Notes under the pieces: generated by a model
The model's database searches: none
What the model saw: the letters and a program-made list of their open reading frames with translations, nothing else
Told to the model about the DNA's origin: nothing
Shown: one piece after another, positions 52,875 through 62,711 of the stretch
Layout: each line of letters starts with the position of its first letter
Numbering within the stretch: the first letter of the stretch is position 1
Assembly (NCBI GenBank): GCA_027451905.1
Contig: DAIDHV010000009.1
Span: 1 to 64,000 of the forward strand
Source: Armatimonadota bacterium
GTDB lineage: Bacteria; Armatimonadota; Fimbriimonadia; Fimbriimonadales; Fimbriimonadaceae
Direction of reading: 5' to 3'
Length of the DNA: 64,000 bases
Program-made: the position numbers and the translations under genes

Positions 52875-55373
52875 ATGTCTATAAACAACAAACCGCTTCC
52901 CCCTGAACAGGATCCCTTTGCCCCCACCCGCAAGCATTGGCTTGTTGACGCCATCATAGACCCTCGCTCGGCACGGTTAGACCGCCCCTTAACCTACCTT
53001 TCCAATTGTGAATTGGCACCTGGTCAGGCCATTATTGTTCCCGTAGGCAAAAAAGATGGGCTGGCCTTTGTGCTGACTTGTCAGCCCGCCCCCGATCAAA
53101 CCGAAGGCGTCCTTCACCGCCATATCATCGATCAAATAGAAGGAATCTCCATTCCCCCATCCCTTTTTGAACTTGCAAAGTTCATTTCCGAAGAATCCTT
53201 ATGCTCGCTAAGCGTAGCCCTAGGTGCCGCAATCCCGGCTGGAATGAGAGACCGCCTTGCCACAACCTGGACCCTTGTCACCGGCGCAGCCCCGAGCAAA
53301 CCTAAGAAACGTGACTTTCAGTTGAGGCCCGATAGCGAAATGAAATTGCCGCCCCTCCAAGCCCAGGTTCTAGACATATTAGAAGCGGAGGGTGGCCAAA
53401 TCGTAGAAAAGAAGGGTCACAAGTGGGAGCCAGGCACGCTCAGAACCCTGCTCACCCTCAGCAAAGCAGGGCTAGTCACAAGAAAGCTCACCTTTGTAGA
53501 ACTCACTGAGTCTAGAAGCCAAGACAAACTTTGGGCGCTCAACCCAAACGAAGCCATCATTGAGACGTTTTTAAGAAACGAATCCAAACGCAAACCGGCC
53601 CAAGCTCTCGCCCTCATTTCGATCCAACAGTCTCACGTTAATGAGGGCCGCCCCGAGTTCACAAGCAGCGACATCAAAGCCATGGCTGGGGTAACCGATG
53701 CGGTCATCAAGTCTTTGGCCAGCCAGCAGCTTTTGGTAGAAATAACTCGGCAAGAAAGCTTTCCTCAATCCGAGCCTCCAAGCCCCAATGCCAGCCAATC
53801 CAAGGCCATTGCTGCCATTACCGCGGCAGTTAAAAAAAGAAAATTCCAATCCTTTCTTCTATTTGGGGTGACCGGCAGCGGAAAGACCGAAGTGTATCTG
53901 CGAGCCGCCTCCCAGGCTCTTCATGCAGGAAGACAGGTGCTGTATCTTGTTCCCGAAATTGCCCTTGCTGCCCAGTCTATTGGCAGAATCCGAGAGAGAT
54001 TTGGCGACCGCGCCACCGTCCTTCACAGTGATCTCACCGCAACCGAGCGGTTGAATAATTTTCACAAAATCAGAACGGGCAAGGCTCCCATCGTGCTGGG
54101 AGCAAGGTCGGCTCTGTTTGCCCCCTTAGACAACATCGGGCTGATCATCCTTGATGAAGAGCATGATGGAGCCTACAAGCAAGACGTTGAACCCCGATAC
54201 CATGCAAAGCTTGCCGCTCAAAAGCTTGCCCAAATCCATCAGTGCCCCCTAGTCTTGGGTTCCGCAACTCCGTCGATAGAAACTTTCTATGAAGCAGAAA
54301 CTGGCAAAACCACCTTTTTAGAAATGCCCCACCGCGCCGCCGAAGCAGAACTGCCGGAGGTCAAAATTGTCGATCTCACCGAAGGGTATCGACAGCATCA
54401 TCCTAAGATCATCAGCCCTGCCCTTGCCGAGCTTCTTGCCGAAACCCTTGCAAGCGGAGACCAGGTCATTTTGTTCCTCAACCGAAGGGCCTATACCCCT
54501 TTTATGCTATGCCGAGACTGTGGCAGAAGGTGGACATGTCCCCGCTGCTCGGTGACCTTGAGCTATCACAAACACGAAAAAACCCTGAAGTGCCACCACT
54601 GCGGCCATGTTGAGATCCCCCCCGAGCAATGCCCCGATTGTGGAAATAGCCGAATCGCTCCGGTTGGCCTTGGCACCGAAAAGGTTGAAGAGGCGGTCAG
54701 AGAACTCCACCCCGAGGTCAGCATTGCCAGACTGGACCGTGATTTCACAGCAAAAAAGGGAGCTTTAGAGGCTATTCTTGCTTCTTTCCGAAGCGGAGAA
54801 ACCCAAATCCTCGTCGGAACTCAGATGGTTGCCAAGGGACTCGATTTCCCCGGTGTGACCCTTGTTGGAGTTATAGCTGCTGATACTTCCATCAACCTGC
54901 CCGACTACAGAAGCAGCGAAAGGGCCTTTCAACTGCTATCGCAGGTTTCTGGCAGAGCGGGAAGAGGCAAAAAAGCGGGCCGAGTTGTTATTCAAACCTT
55001 TCAGCCGTCTCATCCCTCCGTTCTTTGTGCCCAAACTCATGAATACAGAAGCTTTTACGAAATCCTAAAGGCAGAACGCATGGCGTCAAGTTATCCACCG
55101 TTCGTGCGGATAGTCAATGTAGTCTGCTCTGGAGAAGACAAGACTAAGGTTGAACTGAAATCTTTAGAATTAGCCGAAAAACTTCAATCTTTCGGTGAAG
55201 TGCTGGGCCCCGCCGATTGCGCTATTGAACGAATTCGCGATCGGTGGAGGCGCCATGTTTTTATTAAAATCCCTCCCAGTCAACCGATCGGCCCCCTCAA
55301 AGAACTGGTTCCCATCTATCCAGACAAAGCCGTCAGCGTGGTGTTTGACGTTGACCCTAATTCTATGATGTAA
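52875..55373 (+). CDS. priA: primosomal protein N' (PriA helicase)
   Basis: 832 residues from ATG 52875; a TTG four codons upstream lies inside the palindrome. The N-terminal DNA-binding part (WLVDAIIDP, PGQAIIVPVGKKDG) precedes helicase motifs: FGVTGSGKTEVYL (Walker A), LDEEHDGAYKQD (DEEH-type Walker B), LGSATPSIETFYEA. The zinc-binding region has CRDCGRRWTCPRC and CHHCGHVEIPPEQCPDC, and motifs V-VI are RAGRGKKAGRVVIQT. It restarts stalled forks by loading the replisome. It is longer than the usual ~730, with an extra segment near residues 150-280. Confidence 0.95.
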   Translation: MSINNKPLPPEQDPFAPTRKHWLVDAIIDPRSARLDRPLTYLSNCELAPGQAIIVPVGKKDGLAFVLTCQPAPDQTEGVLHRHIIDQIEGISIPPSLFELAKFISEESLCSLSVALGAAIPAGMRDRLATTWTLVTGAAPSKPKKRDFQLRPDSEMKLPPLQAQVLDILEAEGGQIVEKKGHKWEPGTLRTLLTLSKAGLVTRKLTFVELTESRSQDKLWALNPNEAIIETFLRNESKRKPAQALALISIQQSHVNEGRPEFTSSDIKAMAGVTDAVIKSLASQQLLVEITRQESFPQSEPPSPNASQSKAIAAITAAVKKRKFQSFLLFGVTGSGKTEVYLRAASQALHAGRQVLYLVPEIALAAQSIGRIRERFGDRATVLHSDLTATERLNNFHKIRTGKAPIVLGARSALFAPLDNIGLIILDEEHDGAYKQDVEPRYHAKLAAQKLAQIHQCPLVLGSATPSIETFYEAETGKTTFLEMPHRAAEAELPEVKIVDLTEGYRQHHPKIISPALAELLAETLASGDQVILFLNRRAYTPFMLCRDCGRRWTCPRCSVTLSYHKHEKTLKCHHCGHVEIPPEQCPDCGNSRIAPVGLGTEKVEEAVRELHPEVSIARLDRDFTAKKGALEAILASFRSGETQILVGTQMVAKGLDFPGVTLVGVIAADTSINLPDYRSSERAFQLLSQVSGRAGRGKKAGRVVIQTFQPSHPSVLCAQTHEYRSFYEILKAERMASSYPPFVRIVNVVCSGEDKTKVELKSLELAEKLQSFGEVLGPADCAIERIRDRWRRHVFIKIPPSQPIGPLKELVPIYPDKAVSVVFDVDPNSMM

Positions 55374-55407
55374 TTTCCACCAAGACCGAACTTCAGGCAA
55401 AGGAAAA

Positions 55408-55433
55408 GGGCTGGTGGACTAATCCACCAGCCC
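55408..55433. terminator. bidirectional terminator
   Basis: GGGCTGGTGGA (55408-55418) pairs perfectly over 11 bp with TCCACCAGCCC (55423-55433) around a CTAA loop, between the convergent priA and lipoprotein genes. Confidence 0.75.
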
Positions 55434-55447
55434 ATTAAGTTACAGGC

Positions 55448-55717
55448 TTACTTGCCAGCCGAGGCAGGAGGAGTTCCTGCTCCCGGAGTTGTCTGACCAG
55501 TTGCAGCACCACCCATCTGAACATTGTGCTTCTTTTGCCCGACTCCAACCAAACCTGGCGGCGGTGCCGCATTAGGTCCGTTAGGAGCACCTGGTGCCAT
55601 CGGTGGTTGACTCATGACATTCTTGAGCTTCGCTTTTTGATCAGCGCTCATGTCAGAGCTACAACCAATGATCAGGAGACCTAAACAAAGAATGGCAAAG
55701 GCACTGGCGAACTTCAC
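55448..55717 (-). CDS. small exported lipoprotein
   Basis: 89 residues from GTG 55717, four bases after the stop of the prepilin gene (a longer frame upstream would read into that gene). Signal peptide with lipobox CLGLLIIGC, then Asp/Ser/Lys and a Pro/Gly/Ala/Gln-rich low-complexity tail (QPPMAPGAPNGPNAAPPPG). It has no known domain. Its pairing with the prepilin-like gene suggests it is part of the same surface apparatus. Confidence 0.65.
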   Translation of the reverse strand: MKFASAFAILCLGLLIIGCSSDMSADQKAKLKNVMSQPPMAPGAPNGPNAAPPPGLVGVGQKKHNVQMGGAATGQTTPGAGTPPASAGK

Positions 55718-55721
55718 TCGA

Positions 55722-56708
55722 TTAAGACCCCGATGGCCAGAAGGCCTTGATTGCCAATTGAGTGCCATTGTTGATCGGAACCGTCGTCCCCATCAGCTGC
55801 CGCCATGGAGTTACACTTACGTGACCATCTGTTCCAGCCCACACCGTGATGCCGGTTGGGAGTTGAGTTGGATTACCGATAATGCTTTGACTGCTGCTTA
55901 AGCCGGGGAACCAGCCTGCCGATGGCCCATCACTTGCGTTTTTACGACCCATGGGCCCGCAAATCGTTGCATCGGAGCCATAAGTGTTGTATACCGAAGC
56001 ACCCCAATAGAGGTCAAAATTGTCAGGCGTATCATTGTAGTTGCCCCAGTCTCCATATCCGCCGACGTTCTCCCACATAAAGTCATAGGTGCCAGATTGG
56101 GCAACCATAACCTGATCAGCTGGCCTTGCCACTGCGGTTGAGGATAATGAAGGAACTCCACCCTGAACATAGGCATACTCTGACCAAATGGTATTGCCAG
56201 GTGCTCCAGATGGTCGAAGAACACCACCAATTCCGTCGTAGTACCAGAAGTTGCCACCCGTCATTTGGGCGCCAAGCGTTTGGGTTCCAAAGCGGAAGTC
56301 ATCAGGGCTGGTTGTCAGTTGAGAGTCAATTCTCTCTGGTGGCATTCCCCAAAGCCCATAAAGAGCCATGGCGGTACCTGCCTGCCCGCTAGTGGCATCG
56401 GCTAGGCTGATCGGCCCAGTTGGGTCTAGAAGTAGTTGCCAACTCTTCATGTACGGTTGCTCTAAGTATGAAAATGGCATCTCCGCCCAGCTATTTGGCA
56501 AAAAGCTTACAACTGGGGAAAAGTAGTCGTCATTATCAGACTCGTACATGATTTGTCCCAAAGAAATTTGCTTAGCGCCACTAATAGCAACTGCACCTTT
56601 TGCAGCTTGTTTGGCCTGAGCAAATACAGGAAAGAGGATAGCAGCCAAGATCGCAATGATAGCGATCACGACGAGAAGTTCGATCAGAGTGAAAGCTGAC
56701 TTTCTCAT
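55722..56708 (-). CDS. type IV prepilin-like protein (H-X9-DG type, DUF1559-like)
   Basis: 328 residues. The N-terminus reads MRKSAFTLIELLVVIAIIAI with prepilin peptidase site at the A-F position (cleavage between Ala5 and Phe6), running into AILFPVFAQAKQAAKGAVA, a form common in Armatimonadota and Planctomycetota. The globular part is Gly/Trp/Asn-rich, including YDGIGGVLRPSGAPGN, and ends near TVWAGTDGHVSVTPWRQL, the DG signature. It is secreted as a pseudopilin or surface filament component. A small lipoprotein follows four bases on, and there is no other pilin machinery in the window. Confidence 0.85.
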   Translation of the reverse strand: MRKSAFTLIELLVVIAIIAILAAILFPVFAQAKQAAKGAVAISGAKQISLGQIMYESDNDDYFSPVVSFLPNSWAEMPFSYLEQPYMKSWQLLLDPTGPISLADATSGQAGTAMALYGLWGMPPERIDSQLTTSPDDFRFGTQTLGAQMTGGNFWYYDGIGGVLRPSGAPGNTIWSEYAYVQGGVPSLSSTAVARPADQVMVAQSGTYDFMWENVGGYGDWGNYNDTPDNFDLYWGASVYNTYGSDATICGPMGRKNASDGPSAGWFPGLSSSQSIIGNPTQLPTGITVWAGTDGHVSVTPWRQLMGTTVPINNGTQLAIKAFWPSGS

Positions 56709-56969
56709 AATGTTTGCCTCTATTCAGTTTTTCAAGAATCGCCCTAAACGCTTTGCAATCAACGGCGATTGACTATCGAAATGGCACGGACCGAGATTCC
56801 GTGTATTCGCATTATAACACGGTTGTTAACTTATGTGATGGTGTTTGGCACTTTCTTTGCAAACTGTTTGAACCTTTCCTTCAGGGCAGGTTGGTGATGA
56901 GTCTTTTTTGCCGGTTTTTGATACCCTTTGGCCCCTGATTGAGTGCCCCCTTGTATTGACACTTTGCAC

Positions 56970-57953
56970 CTACAAATAACGGATGATAACAAATAAACTC
57001 ACCGAAGCCAGCATCGCCCAAACCGCAATTCCCTGGGCTAGGGGCCTCCACCCAACTTTGCGGATGGCAGCCAAAGACAAATTAGCACCAATGAATAGCA
57101 AAGTCAGGTTGAGACCCATAGTCGAAGCCGCTCCAATCCAATTTTGATGAGCAATCCACGGCACAAATGTCCGCGCCACCGAAGCCAGCAAGAAAAAGCC
57201 AATGAACCAAGGAATCGCCAGTTTTGCCCTTGATTCTTCGTGCTTCGTCTTGAGGTGATGCCAATGCCTAGCCCCCAAAGCCACCGGAACGATCCAAAGC
57301 GACCGCGAGAGTTTGACGGCAGTGGCAACCTCTAAAGACCGAGGTCCATACACCTTTGCCGCTCCCACAACGCTAGAAATATCATGGATTGCAACACCCG
57401 CCCAAGTGCCAAATTGAGTTTGCCGAAGCCCAAGGGCATGCCCTATTGCCGGAAAAGCAAGCAAAGCCACCGCGTTTAACAAAAACACGGTTCCAATCGC
57501 CACGCTCATGTCTGCTTCGGGGGCATCAATCACCGAGCCAACCGCGGCAATGGCAGAGCCCCCACAGATTGCAGTGCCAACCGAGATCAAAATCGCAGTC
57601 CGCTCATGCAGCTTCAGCCACTTGCCAAGATAAGAACCTAAGATCAAAGCTGCTGTGATCGTCCCAAGCGCAAACCCAAAACCGTGCAATCCGGCTTTAA
57701 GAACTCCGGCTAAATCCATCCCAAACCCCAGCAGCACAACCGATAACTGCAAAAAAATCTTAGCCGACTTTTGGGTCCAAGCTGGTTTTGGATTTCCAAT
57801 CAAAATGGCAAAGATCGAGCCCGCGATTAAAGCGGTAGGCGGGCTTGCATAGCTAGAGAGTGCCCAAAGGGCTAAGATTCCAAGCCCCCCAAGTTTCCAC
57901 CAATCTTTTGTCAGCAGGCTTGCATGACTAGGGTTAACTTCTATCTGATCCAC
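56970..57953 (-). CDS. yeiH: YeiH-family putative sulfate exporter
   Basis: 327 residues starting with GTG 57953. Ten or so membrane helices; conserved segments AGSIFAILIGN, FLQLSVVLLGFGMDL, VGTAICGGSAIAAVGSVIDA and WAGVAIHDISSVVGAAKVYG are typical of TIGR00698 (YeiH/YadS) transporters, proposed to export sulfate or related anions. Divergent from its LysR-type regulator, as in enteric yeiE-yeiH. Confidence 0.9.
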   Translation of the reverse strand: MDQIEVNPSHASLLTKDWWKLGGLGILALWALSSYASPPTALIAGSIFAILIGNPKPAWTQKSAKIFLQLSVVLLGFGMDLAGVLKAGLHGFGFALGTITAALILGSYLGKWLKLHERTAILISVGTAICGGSAIAAVGSVIDAPEADMSVAIGTVFLLNAVALLAFPAIGHALGLRQTQFGTWAGVAIHDISSVVGAAKVYGPRSLEVATAVKLSRSLWIVPVALGARHWHHLKTKHEESRAKLAIPWFIGFFLLASVARTFVPWIAHQNWIGAASTMGLNLTLLFIGANLSLAAIRKVGWRPLAQGIAVWAMLASVSLFVIIRYL

Positions 57954-57956
57954 AAT

Positions 57957-57985
57957 ACTTATGTACCAAGTTCCTAATCATAAGT
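57957..57985. promoter_or_regulatory. LysR regulatory site 1
   Basis: ACTTATG (57957-57963) and CATAAGT (57979-57985) are a perfect seven-base inverted repeat with a 15-base spacer, within the 70-bp divergent region between yeiH and lysR. Confidence 0.5.
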
Positions 57986-58009
57986 ACAATTCGATTTTTT
58001 ACTGTATAA

Positions 58010-58026
58010 CATAAGGTATTCTTATG
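58010..58026 (+). promoter_or_regulatory. LysR regulatory site 2 overlapping the start codon
   Basis: CATAAG-GTATT-CTTATG is a perfect inverted repeat containing a T-N11-A motif, and its right arm includes the ATG at 58024. It would give direct autoregulation of the regulator. Confidence 0.55.
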
Positions 58027-58902
58027 CAAAGAAGAACACTAGAAATCTTTTTGGCAGTTTTAGAGAGGCAAAACCTAACCCAAGCCTCCGATGACCTAGA
58101 CCTCTCTCAGCCTGCCGTCTCATTGGCAATCAAGGGGCTAGAGCAAGAATTAGGCGATCTGCTCTTCGAGAGAAGCCGCAAAGGTGCCATACCAACCCAG
58201 GCGGCAAAAGCTCTTGCCCCCCATGCCAAGGAAGTTGTTGCCGCTTACCGATCCCTGCAAGAAGGGTTTGCAGCTTGGAAAGGTGCCGAAGTGGGAACCT
58301 TGACCATTGCAGCAAGCACAACCGTCGGTCAGTACCTGCTGCCAATCCATGCCGCTAAGTTTCAGACCCGTCATCCCATGATTCAGTTTGAAATTCGAAC
58401 CGGAAATACCCAAGATGTCATCACTGCCTTGCTGGACCGAAAAGCCGATCTTGGCTACATCGAAGGACCGCTGCAAAGCAAGGACTTTGTCAAAAAGAGA
58501 ATTGCCTACGATGAACTTGTCATTGTTTGCAGCGCCAAGCATTTGTGGGCAAAACGCACCGAGGTGACTGCAGACGACTTTCTACCGATGCCCATGATCC
58601 GCCGAGAAAAGGGCAGTGGTACTCAATCCTTTATTGAATCAAAAATGAACTCCTTGGGCTATAAGTTCAAACCGGGCCCCGTACTCGACCGCACGGAAGG
58701 AATCAAAGGACTCCTGATCTCTGGGTTTGGATATTCGATCATGACGATGAAATCGGTGGAAGCGGAAGTCCAATCTGGGGTCCTTAGAGTCATTGATTGT
58801 GATGGATTTCCGCTTCGACGCCCTTTGACAAGGCTATGGTTAAAATCCGGATCACTCTCTCCTCTTGCCGCTCAATTCCTTAAAGAGTCAGAAGGACTTT
58901 AG
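58024..58902 (+). CDS. LysR-family regulator (YeiE-like)
   Basis: 292 residues. The N-terminal winged helix-turn-helix is typical: FLAVLERQNLTQASDDLDLSQPAVSLAIKGLEQELGDLLFER (cited in parts: NLTQASDDLDLSQPAVSLAI, LEQELGDLLFER). The effector domain of two alpha/beta subdomains follows (VGTLTIAASTTVGQYLLP, ADLGYIEGPLQSKDF). It is divergent from yeiH, and its start overlaps a likely operator. Confidence 0.92.
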   Translation: MQRRTLEIFLAVLERQNLTQASDDLDLSQPAVSLAIKGLEQELGDLLFERSRKGAIPTQAAKALAPHAKEVVAAYRSLQEGFAAWKGAEVGTLTIAASTTVGQYLLPIHAAKFQTRHPMIQFEIRTGNTQDVITALLDRKADLGYIEGPLQSKDFVKKRIAYDELVIVCSAKHLWAKRTEVTADDFLPMPMIRREKGSGTQSFIESKMNSLGYKFKPGPVLDRTEGIKGLLISGFGYSIMTMKSVEAEVQSGVLRVIDCDGFPLRRPLTRLWLKSGSLSPLAAQFLKESEGL

Positions 58903-58966
58903 TTGACCCTGCAATTCCGAGAACATAAATCCCACCTAATCCTAAGGACTTGAGTACCCTTGACCT

Positions 58967-61399
58967 ATGGTTCTGGGGCTCTTCCTATTAGCCGCAACTT
59001 TTTGCCTTCATCTTCCTACTGCCATTGACGATCCAACTGTTCATCGGGACGCGGCGAGGGGGTCTGTACAGTCCGACTTTCAGGTTCGGCCCTATGCAGG
59101 AATGGTCATCAACCTTAGCACCCAAATCAAGCCTGGCACTTACCACCTTGGGGCAAGCCCTGCCGGGGATGAAACAGACCCCGCGGTTGTGAAAAAAGAA
59201 AGCCCTGTGATTCTGATTCAAGGCAACGGCATCACCGCCAACTTCAATAAGGTTGTCCTTGCCGGATCAAGCGCCTCAACACCGCCTGATCAAAGGCACG
59301 GGATCGCGGTCATCATCAAGGGCAACAACAATACGATCATTGGCCTCCGCGCCAAGGGGTACAAAATCGGGATTTTGGCAGAAGGCTGCAAGAACCTGCA
59401 CCTCATCCATTGCGATCTCAGCGACAACTGGAAGCAGCATTTGCTTTCCACCCCACAAAAAGAGGATCTCAATGACTGGCAAAGCTATCATCACAATGAA
59501 CACCATGAGTGGCTGAGATATGGCGCCGGCATCTACCTGGACGGCTGTAGCCACTTCTCTGTACAGGAATGTACAGTCAAACGCGGCCAGTGCGGCCTGA
59601 TGATCAACAAAGGAACCTACGGCGAGGTTCTCAATAATAATTTTTCCTTTAACAGCGGGCTCGGAATCGGGCTCTACCGCTCAAGCTACAACCGGATCAC
59701 AAACAACAAAGTGGATTGGGATGTGCGCGGATACAGCTGGAATAACTACTACCGTGGGCAAGATTCGGCTTCAATCTTGGTCTTTGAGCAATGCATGGAT
59801 AACCTAGTTGCCTACAATTCGATGGCCCAAGGCGGTGACGGTCTGTTTTTATTTGCCGGATTTCACACCTTGGATACCGGCGACGGCGGATGCAATGGCA
59901 ACGTGTTTGCGTTCAATGACGTCAGCAGCGCGATTACAAACGGGCTCGAGGCAACCTTTAGCCAAAACAGCTTTATCGGAAACCTCGCGCTTCAATGCTG
60001 GCATGGCATGTGGGGAGGCTATAGCTATGATTCTAGAATCTCCGGAAATATCTTCGGATTTTCCAGCACCGGCATTGCCATTGAACATGGCTCCAATAAC
60101 TCGATTGATCAAAACACCTTCATCGGATGCCGAAAGGCGATCCACCTATGGGCATTCCCACCAACCGGCATGCCCGCCCCCTACCTTCAAGCCCACCCAT
60201 CCCTCTCTGAGAACCCTCAGATTGACGGCAACCAGTTTGACAACTGCACCGCGCAGCCCATCACCCTCCAGAACACCTCCAATACAGAGGCGTCTCAAAA
60301 TACCATTCACTCCCTTACGGGTTCCATTGACCACTGGATTCTAGCCGGCCCCAAATCTCAGCCGATCAAGCAATCGAACAACCGGTTTATCCATTCCAAC
60401 CTTGCACCCCAAACGCCTGCCCTCAAGGCGTTCCTTGCCGGCTCAACCGAGTATGAAGGCAACATGGCCGCGGAAGTGAACTCTCTCAATTGGGATCCCA
60501 TCAAACATCCCATTCCAAACCTAGCCATTGCCGATCCAACTCGGCCAGGACACAATGTCTTGCCCCCCAAAAATGGGATTGACCCTTATTTGGGTGGCTA
60601 TTCCTATCGCGGACGAAGGTACGTCATGATCGGCCCATGGGGCCCCTATGACTTCACCAGACCCAAGTTCTTGTACCTTGGTGAAGACGAAAAATCGAGA
60701 ACTTTTCGGTTTCAAACTCTAGGACCCAAGGGGAGATTTGTGCTGAAATCCGTATCAGGTGGAAATGTTGTTTCTGCCGTCTACGGTGATATCGGAAACG
60801 TCGTTTCGATCAAGGCCACCCCCTCTGCCTTTAATTCCATCCAGATCCATGCCGTCTTTACCGGCTCTGCGTCTAGAGATTCATTTGGCAACCGAATTCC
60901 CAAGAACACTCCCGTCTCTTTTGCTGCCAATCTAGAAACCTCCAATATTCCGTGGACTGCTTACTACTACCTTTATGGGCCCGACACCGATCCTTTAGTC
61001 CACCCCCGCAACTTCAGCCAGCTATTGCGGTCCAACCCTGTTGCCAAGCAAAACCTGACCAAGATCAGCTTCATCAACCACAGTGATTGGGCACCTGGAG
61101 TTCGCGCCGACCATTATGTGATCGTTGCCGTTTCCAAAATCAACTTACCCTCTGGCACTTACCATGTTGAGCTGACCGTTGATGATGGCGGAAAGCTGAT
61201 TGTAGACAACCAACCTGTGCCGCTTTACGATGATCAAGGCAAAATTGCCAATCCCTTCCGATACCAAGGTGCAACCACCTATCACGCCAATATCCGCCTA
61301 AGCCGTGGCTTGCACGAGTTTAAGATTGTCTACTTTCAAATTGATGGCGGGCGCACCTTGCAGTTCCAGATTTCTCCGCCGTCTGGCTCTCCTCATTAG
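58967..61399 (+). CDS. exported right-handed beta-helix protein with PA14-like end
   Basis: 810 residues. An N-terminal hydrophobic segment (MVLGLFLLAATFCLHLP) is a signal peptide. From ~95 to ~480 the PbH1-type coil is evident from repeated N-x-[IV]-x-x-N steps (GNNNTIIGL, GTYGEVLNNNFSFNSGLGI, SRISGNIFGFSSTGIAIEHG, NNSIDQNTFIGC), as in pectate lyase-like or carbohydrate-binding proteins. The last ~150 residues are PA14-like (FINHSDWAPGVRADHYVIVA, LTVDDGGKLIVDNQPV, RGLHEFKIVYFQIDGG), usually binding sugars. No catalytic residues were recognised. Likely extracellular polysaccharide lyase/epimerase or adhesin. Confidence 0.85.
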   Translation: MVLGLFLLAATFCLHLPTAIDDPTVHRDAARGSVQSDFQVRPYAGMVINLSTQIKPGTYHLGASPAGDETDPAVVKKESPVILIQGNGITANFNKVVLAGSSASTPPDQRHGIAVIIKGNNNTIIGLRAKGYKIGILAEGCKNLHLIHCDLSDNWKQHLLSTPQKEDLNDWQSYHHNEHHEWLRYGAGIYLDGCSHFSVQECTVKRGQCGLMINKGTYGEVLNNNFSFNSGLGIGLYRSSYNRITNNKVDWDVRGYSWNNYYRGQDSASILVFEQCMDNLVAYNSMAQGGDGLFLFAGFHTLDTGDGGCNGNVFAFNDVSSAITNGLEATFSQNSFIGNLALQCWHGMWGGYSYDSRISGNIFGFSSTGIAIEHGSNNSIDQNTFIGCRKAIHLWAFPPTGMPAPYLQAHPSLSENPQIDGNQFDNCTAQPITLQNTSNTEASQNTIHSLTGSIDHWILAGPKSQPIKQSNNRFIHSNLAPQTPALKAFLAGSTEYEGNMAAEVNSLNWDPIKHPIPNLAIADPTRPGHNVLPPKNGIDPYLGGYSYRGRRYVMIGPWGPYDFTRPKFLYLGEDEKSRTFRFQTLGPKGRFVLKSVSGGNVVSAVYGDIGNVVSIKATPSAFNSIQIHAVFTGSASRDSFGNRIPKNTPVSFAANLETSNIPWTAYYYLYGPDTDPLVHPRNFSQLLRSNPVAKQNLTKISFINHSDWAPGVRADHYVIVAVSKINLPSGTYHVELTVDDGGKLIVDNQPVPLYDDQGKIANPFRYQGATTYHANIRLSRGLHEFKIVYFQIDGGRTLQFQISPPSGSPH

Positions 61400-61487
61400 A
61401 TAGAACCATGAGCAGCAAAAGGAGCAAGCACTCCATCCTAAGCCAGAAATCGGGACACGCACGGGTACGATCTTAAGCGGGATTCGG

Positions 61488-61919
61488 ATGGATATTAAAG
61501 AAATACTTGATCTATTGCCTCACCGTTATCCGATGATTTTAGTCGATCGGGTTGAAATTACCGAGCCCGGCAAAAAATGCTGGGGGATCAAAAACGTCAC
61601 GATCAATGAGCCCTTTTTTCAGGGCCACTACCCGGGGTTCCCGATCATGCCCGGAGTCCTTATTGTTGAATCAATGGCTCAGGTCGGAGCCGTCCTCTTG
61701 CTTTCTACCCCTCCTTATGTCGGAAAAGCGCCCCTTATTGGTGGCATTGATGAAGTAAAGTTCAGACGCCCCGTCGTACCCGGAGACCAGCTAAAAACCG
61801 ATATTGATGTCCTCTGGGTCCGCAATGGAATTGGTAAGTGCAAAGCGGTTGGAACCGTGGACGGCGAAGTGGTGGCTTCTTTCTTCATGACCTTTGTCAT
61901 CAAGGATTTGGGAACGTAG
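61488..61919 (+). CDS. fabZ: 3-hydroxyacyl-ACP dehydratase
   Basis: 143 residues. DLLPHRYPMILVDRV at the start, then catalytic His47 in FFQGHYPGFPIMPGV and Glu61 in VESMAQVGAV, the hot-dog fold pair. It dehydrates 3-hydroxyacyl-ACP in fatty acid synthesis, and its placement before lpxA supplies acyl chains to lipid A. Length is usual. Confidence 0.95.
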   Translation: MDIKEILDLLPHRYPMILVDRVEITEPGKKCWGIKNVTINEPFFQGHYPGFPIMPGVLIVESMAQVGAVLLLSTPPYVGKAPLIGGIDEVKFRRPVVPGDQLKTDIDVLWVRNGIGKCKAVGTVDGEVVASFFMTFVIKDLGT

Positions 61920-61922
61920 ACC

Positions 61923-62711
61923 TTGTCAAAAATTCACCCCCTTGCCTATGTAGACCCAAGCGCAATTGTTGCTGATTCGGTAACAGTGGGCCCCTTTGTC
62001 CACATCCAATCTGGGGTTGTCATTGGTGCCGATTGCATCATCGAATCTCATGCCACCTTGGTTTCTGGCACAACTTTAGGAGAAAGAAACATTGTGGGGC
62101 AAGGATCGATCTTGGGTGGAGACCCTCAGGACCGCAAGTACCACGGTGAATCGACCTTCCTAAACGTTGGCAGCGACAACATTTTTAGAGAATTTGTAAC
62201 TATCCACCGTGGAAGTGGCGAAGGCACTGCAACGACCATTCACAACAAGTGCTTTATCATGGGCTACTGCCATATTGGCCACAATTGCACGATTGAAGAT
62301 GAGGTGACGATTGCCAACTATTCGGGGGTCAGCGGTCATGCCACCCTCGAAGCCCTTGCCAACATTGGTGGCATGACCGGCATCCACCAATATGCAAGGA
62401 TCGGAAAAGTCGCCATGGTGGGAGGCATGTCTCGCATCGTTCAAGATGCACCACCCTTCATGATTACGGAAGGCAACAATCAGACGGTTTATGACATCAA
62501 TGCCATCGGTTTGAGGCGCATTGGGGTGACTCCGGAGCGCAGAATGGCCCTACATCGGGCATGCAAACTGCTTTACAAGTCCCAATTGGGCCTCAGCAAC
62601 GCGATTGACATCGTAAAGCAAGAAGTTCCCATTACCGAAGAAGTGGATTACCTCTTAAAGTTCGCGGCTAGAAGGTTCCAAGGCAAAAATGGCAGGGGTG
62701 ATCAGCCCTGA
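61923..62711 (+). CDS. lpxA: UDP-N-acetylglucosamine O-acyltransferase
   Basis: 262 residues from TTG 61923, three bases after fabZ. IHPLAYVDPSAIVADSVTVG starts a left-handed beta-helix; catalytic His120 lies in GYCHIGHNCTIEDEV, and GDPQDRKYHGE and RFVTIHRGSGE-type segments (FREFVTIHRGSGEG) match LpxA. It adds the first acyl chain in lipid A synthesis. It overlaps lpxB by 23 bases. Confidence 0.95.
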   Translation: MSKIHPLAYVDPSAIVADSVTVGPFVHIQSGVVIGADCIIESHATLVSGTTLGERNIVGQGSILGGDPQDRKYHGESTFLNVGSDNIFREFVTIHRGSGEGTATTIHNKCFIMGYCHIGHNCTIEDEVTIANYSGVSGHATLEALANIGGMTGIHQYARIGKVAMVGGMSRIVQDAPPFMITEGNNQTVYDINAIGLRRIGVTPERRMALHRACKLLYKSQLGLSNAIDIVKQEVPITEEVDYLLKFAARRFQGKNGRGDQP

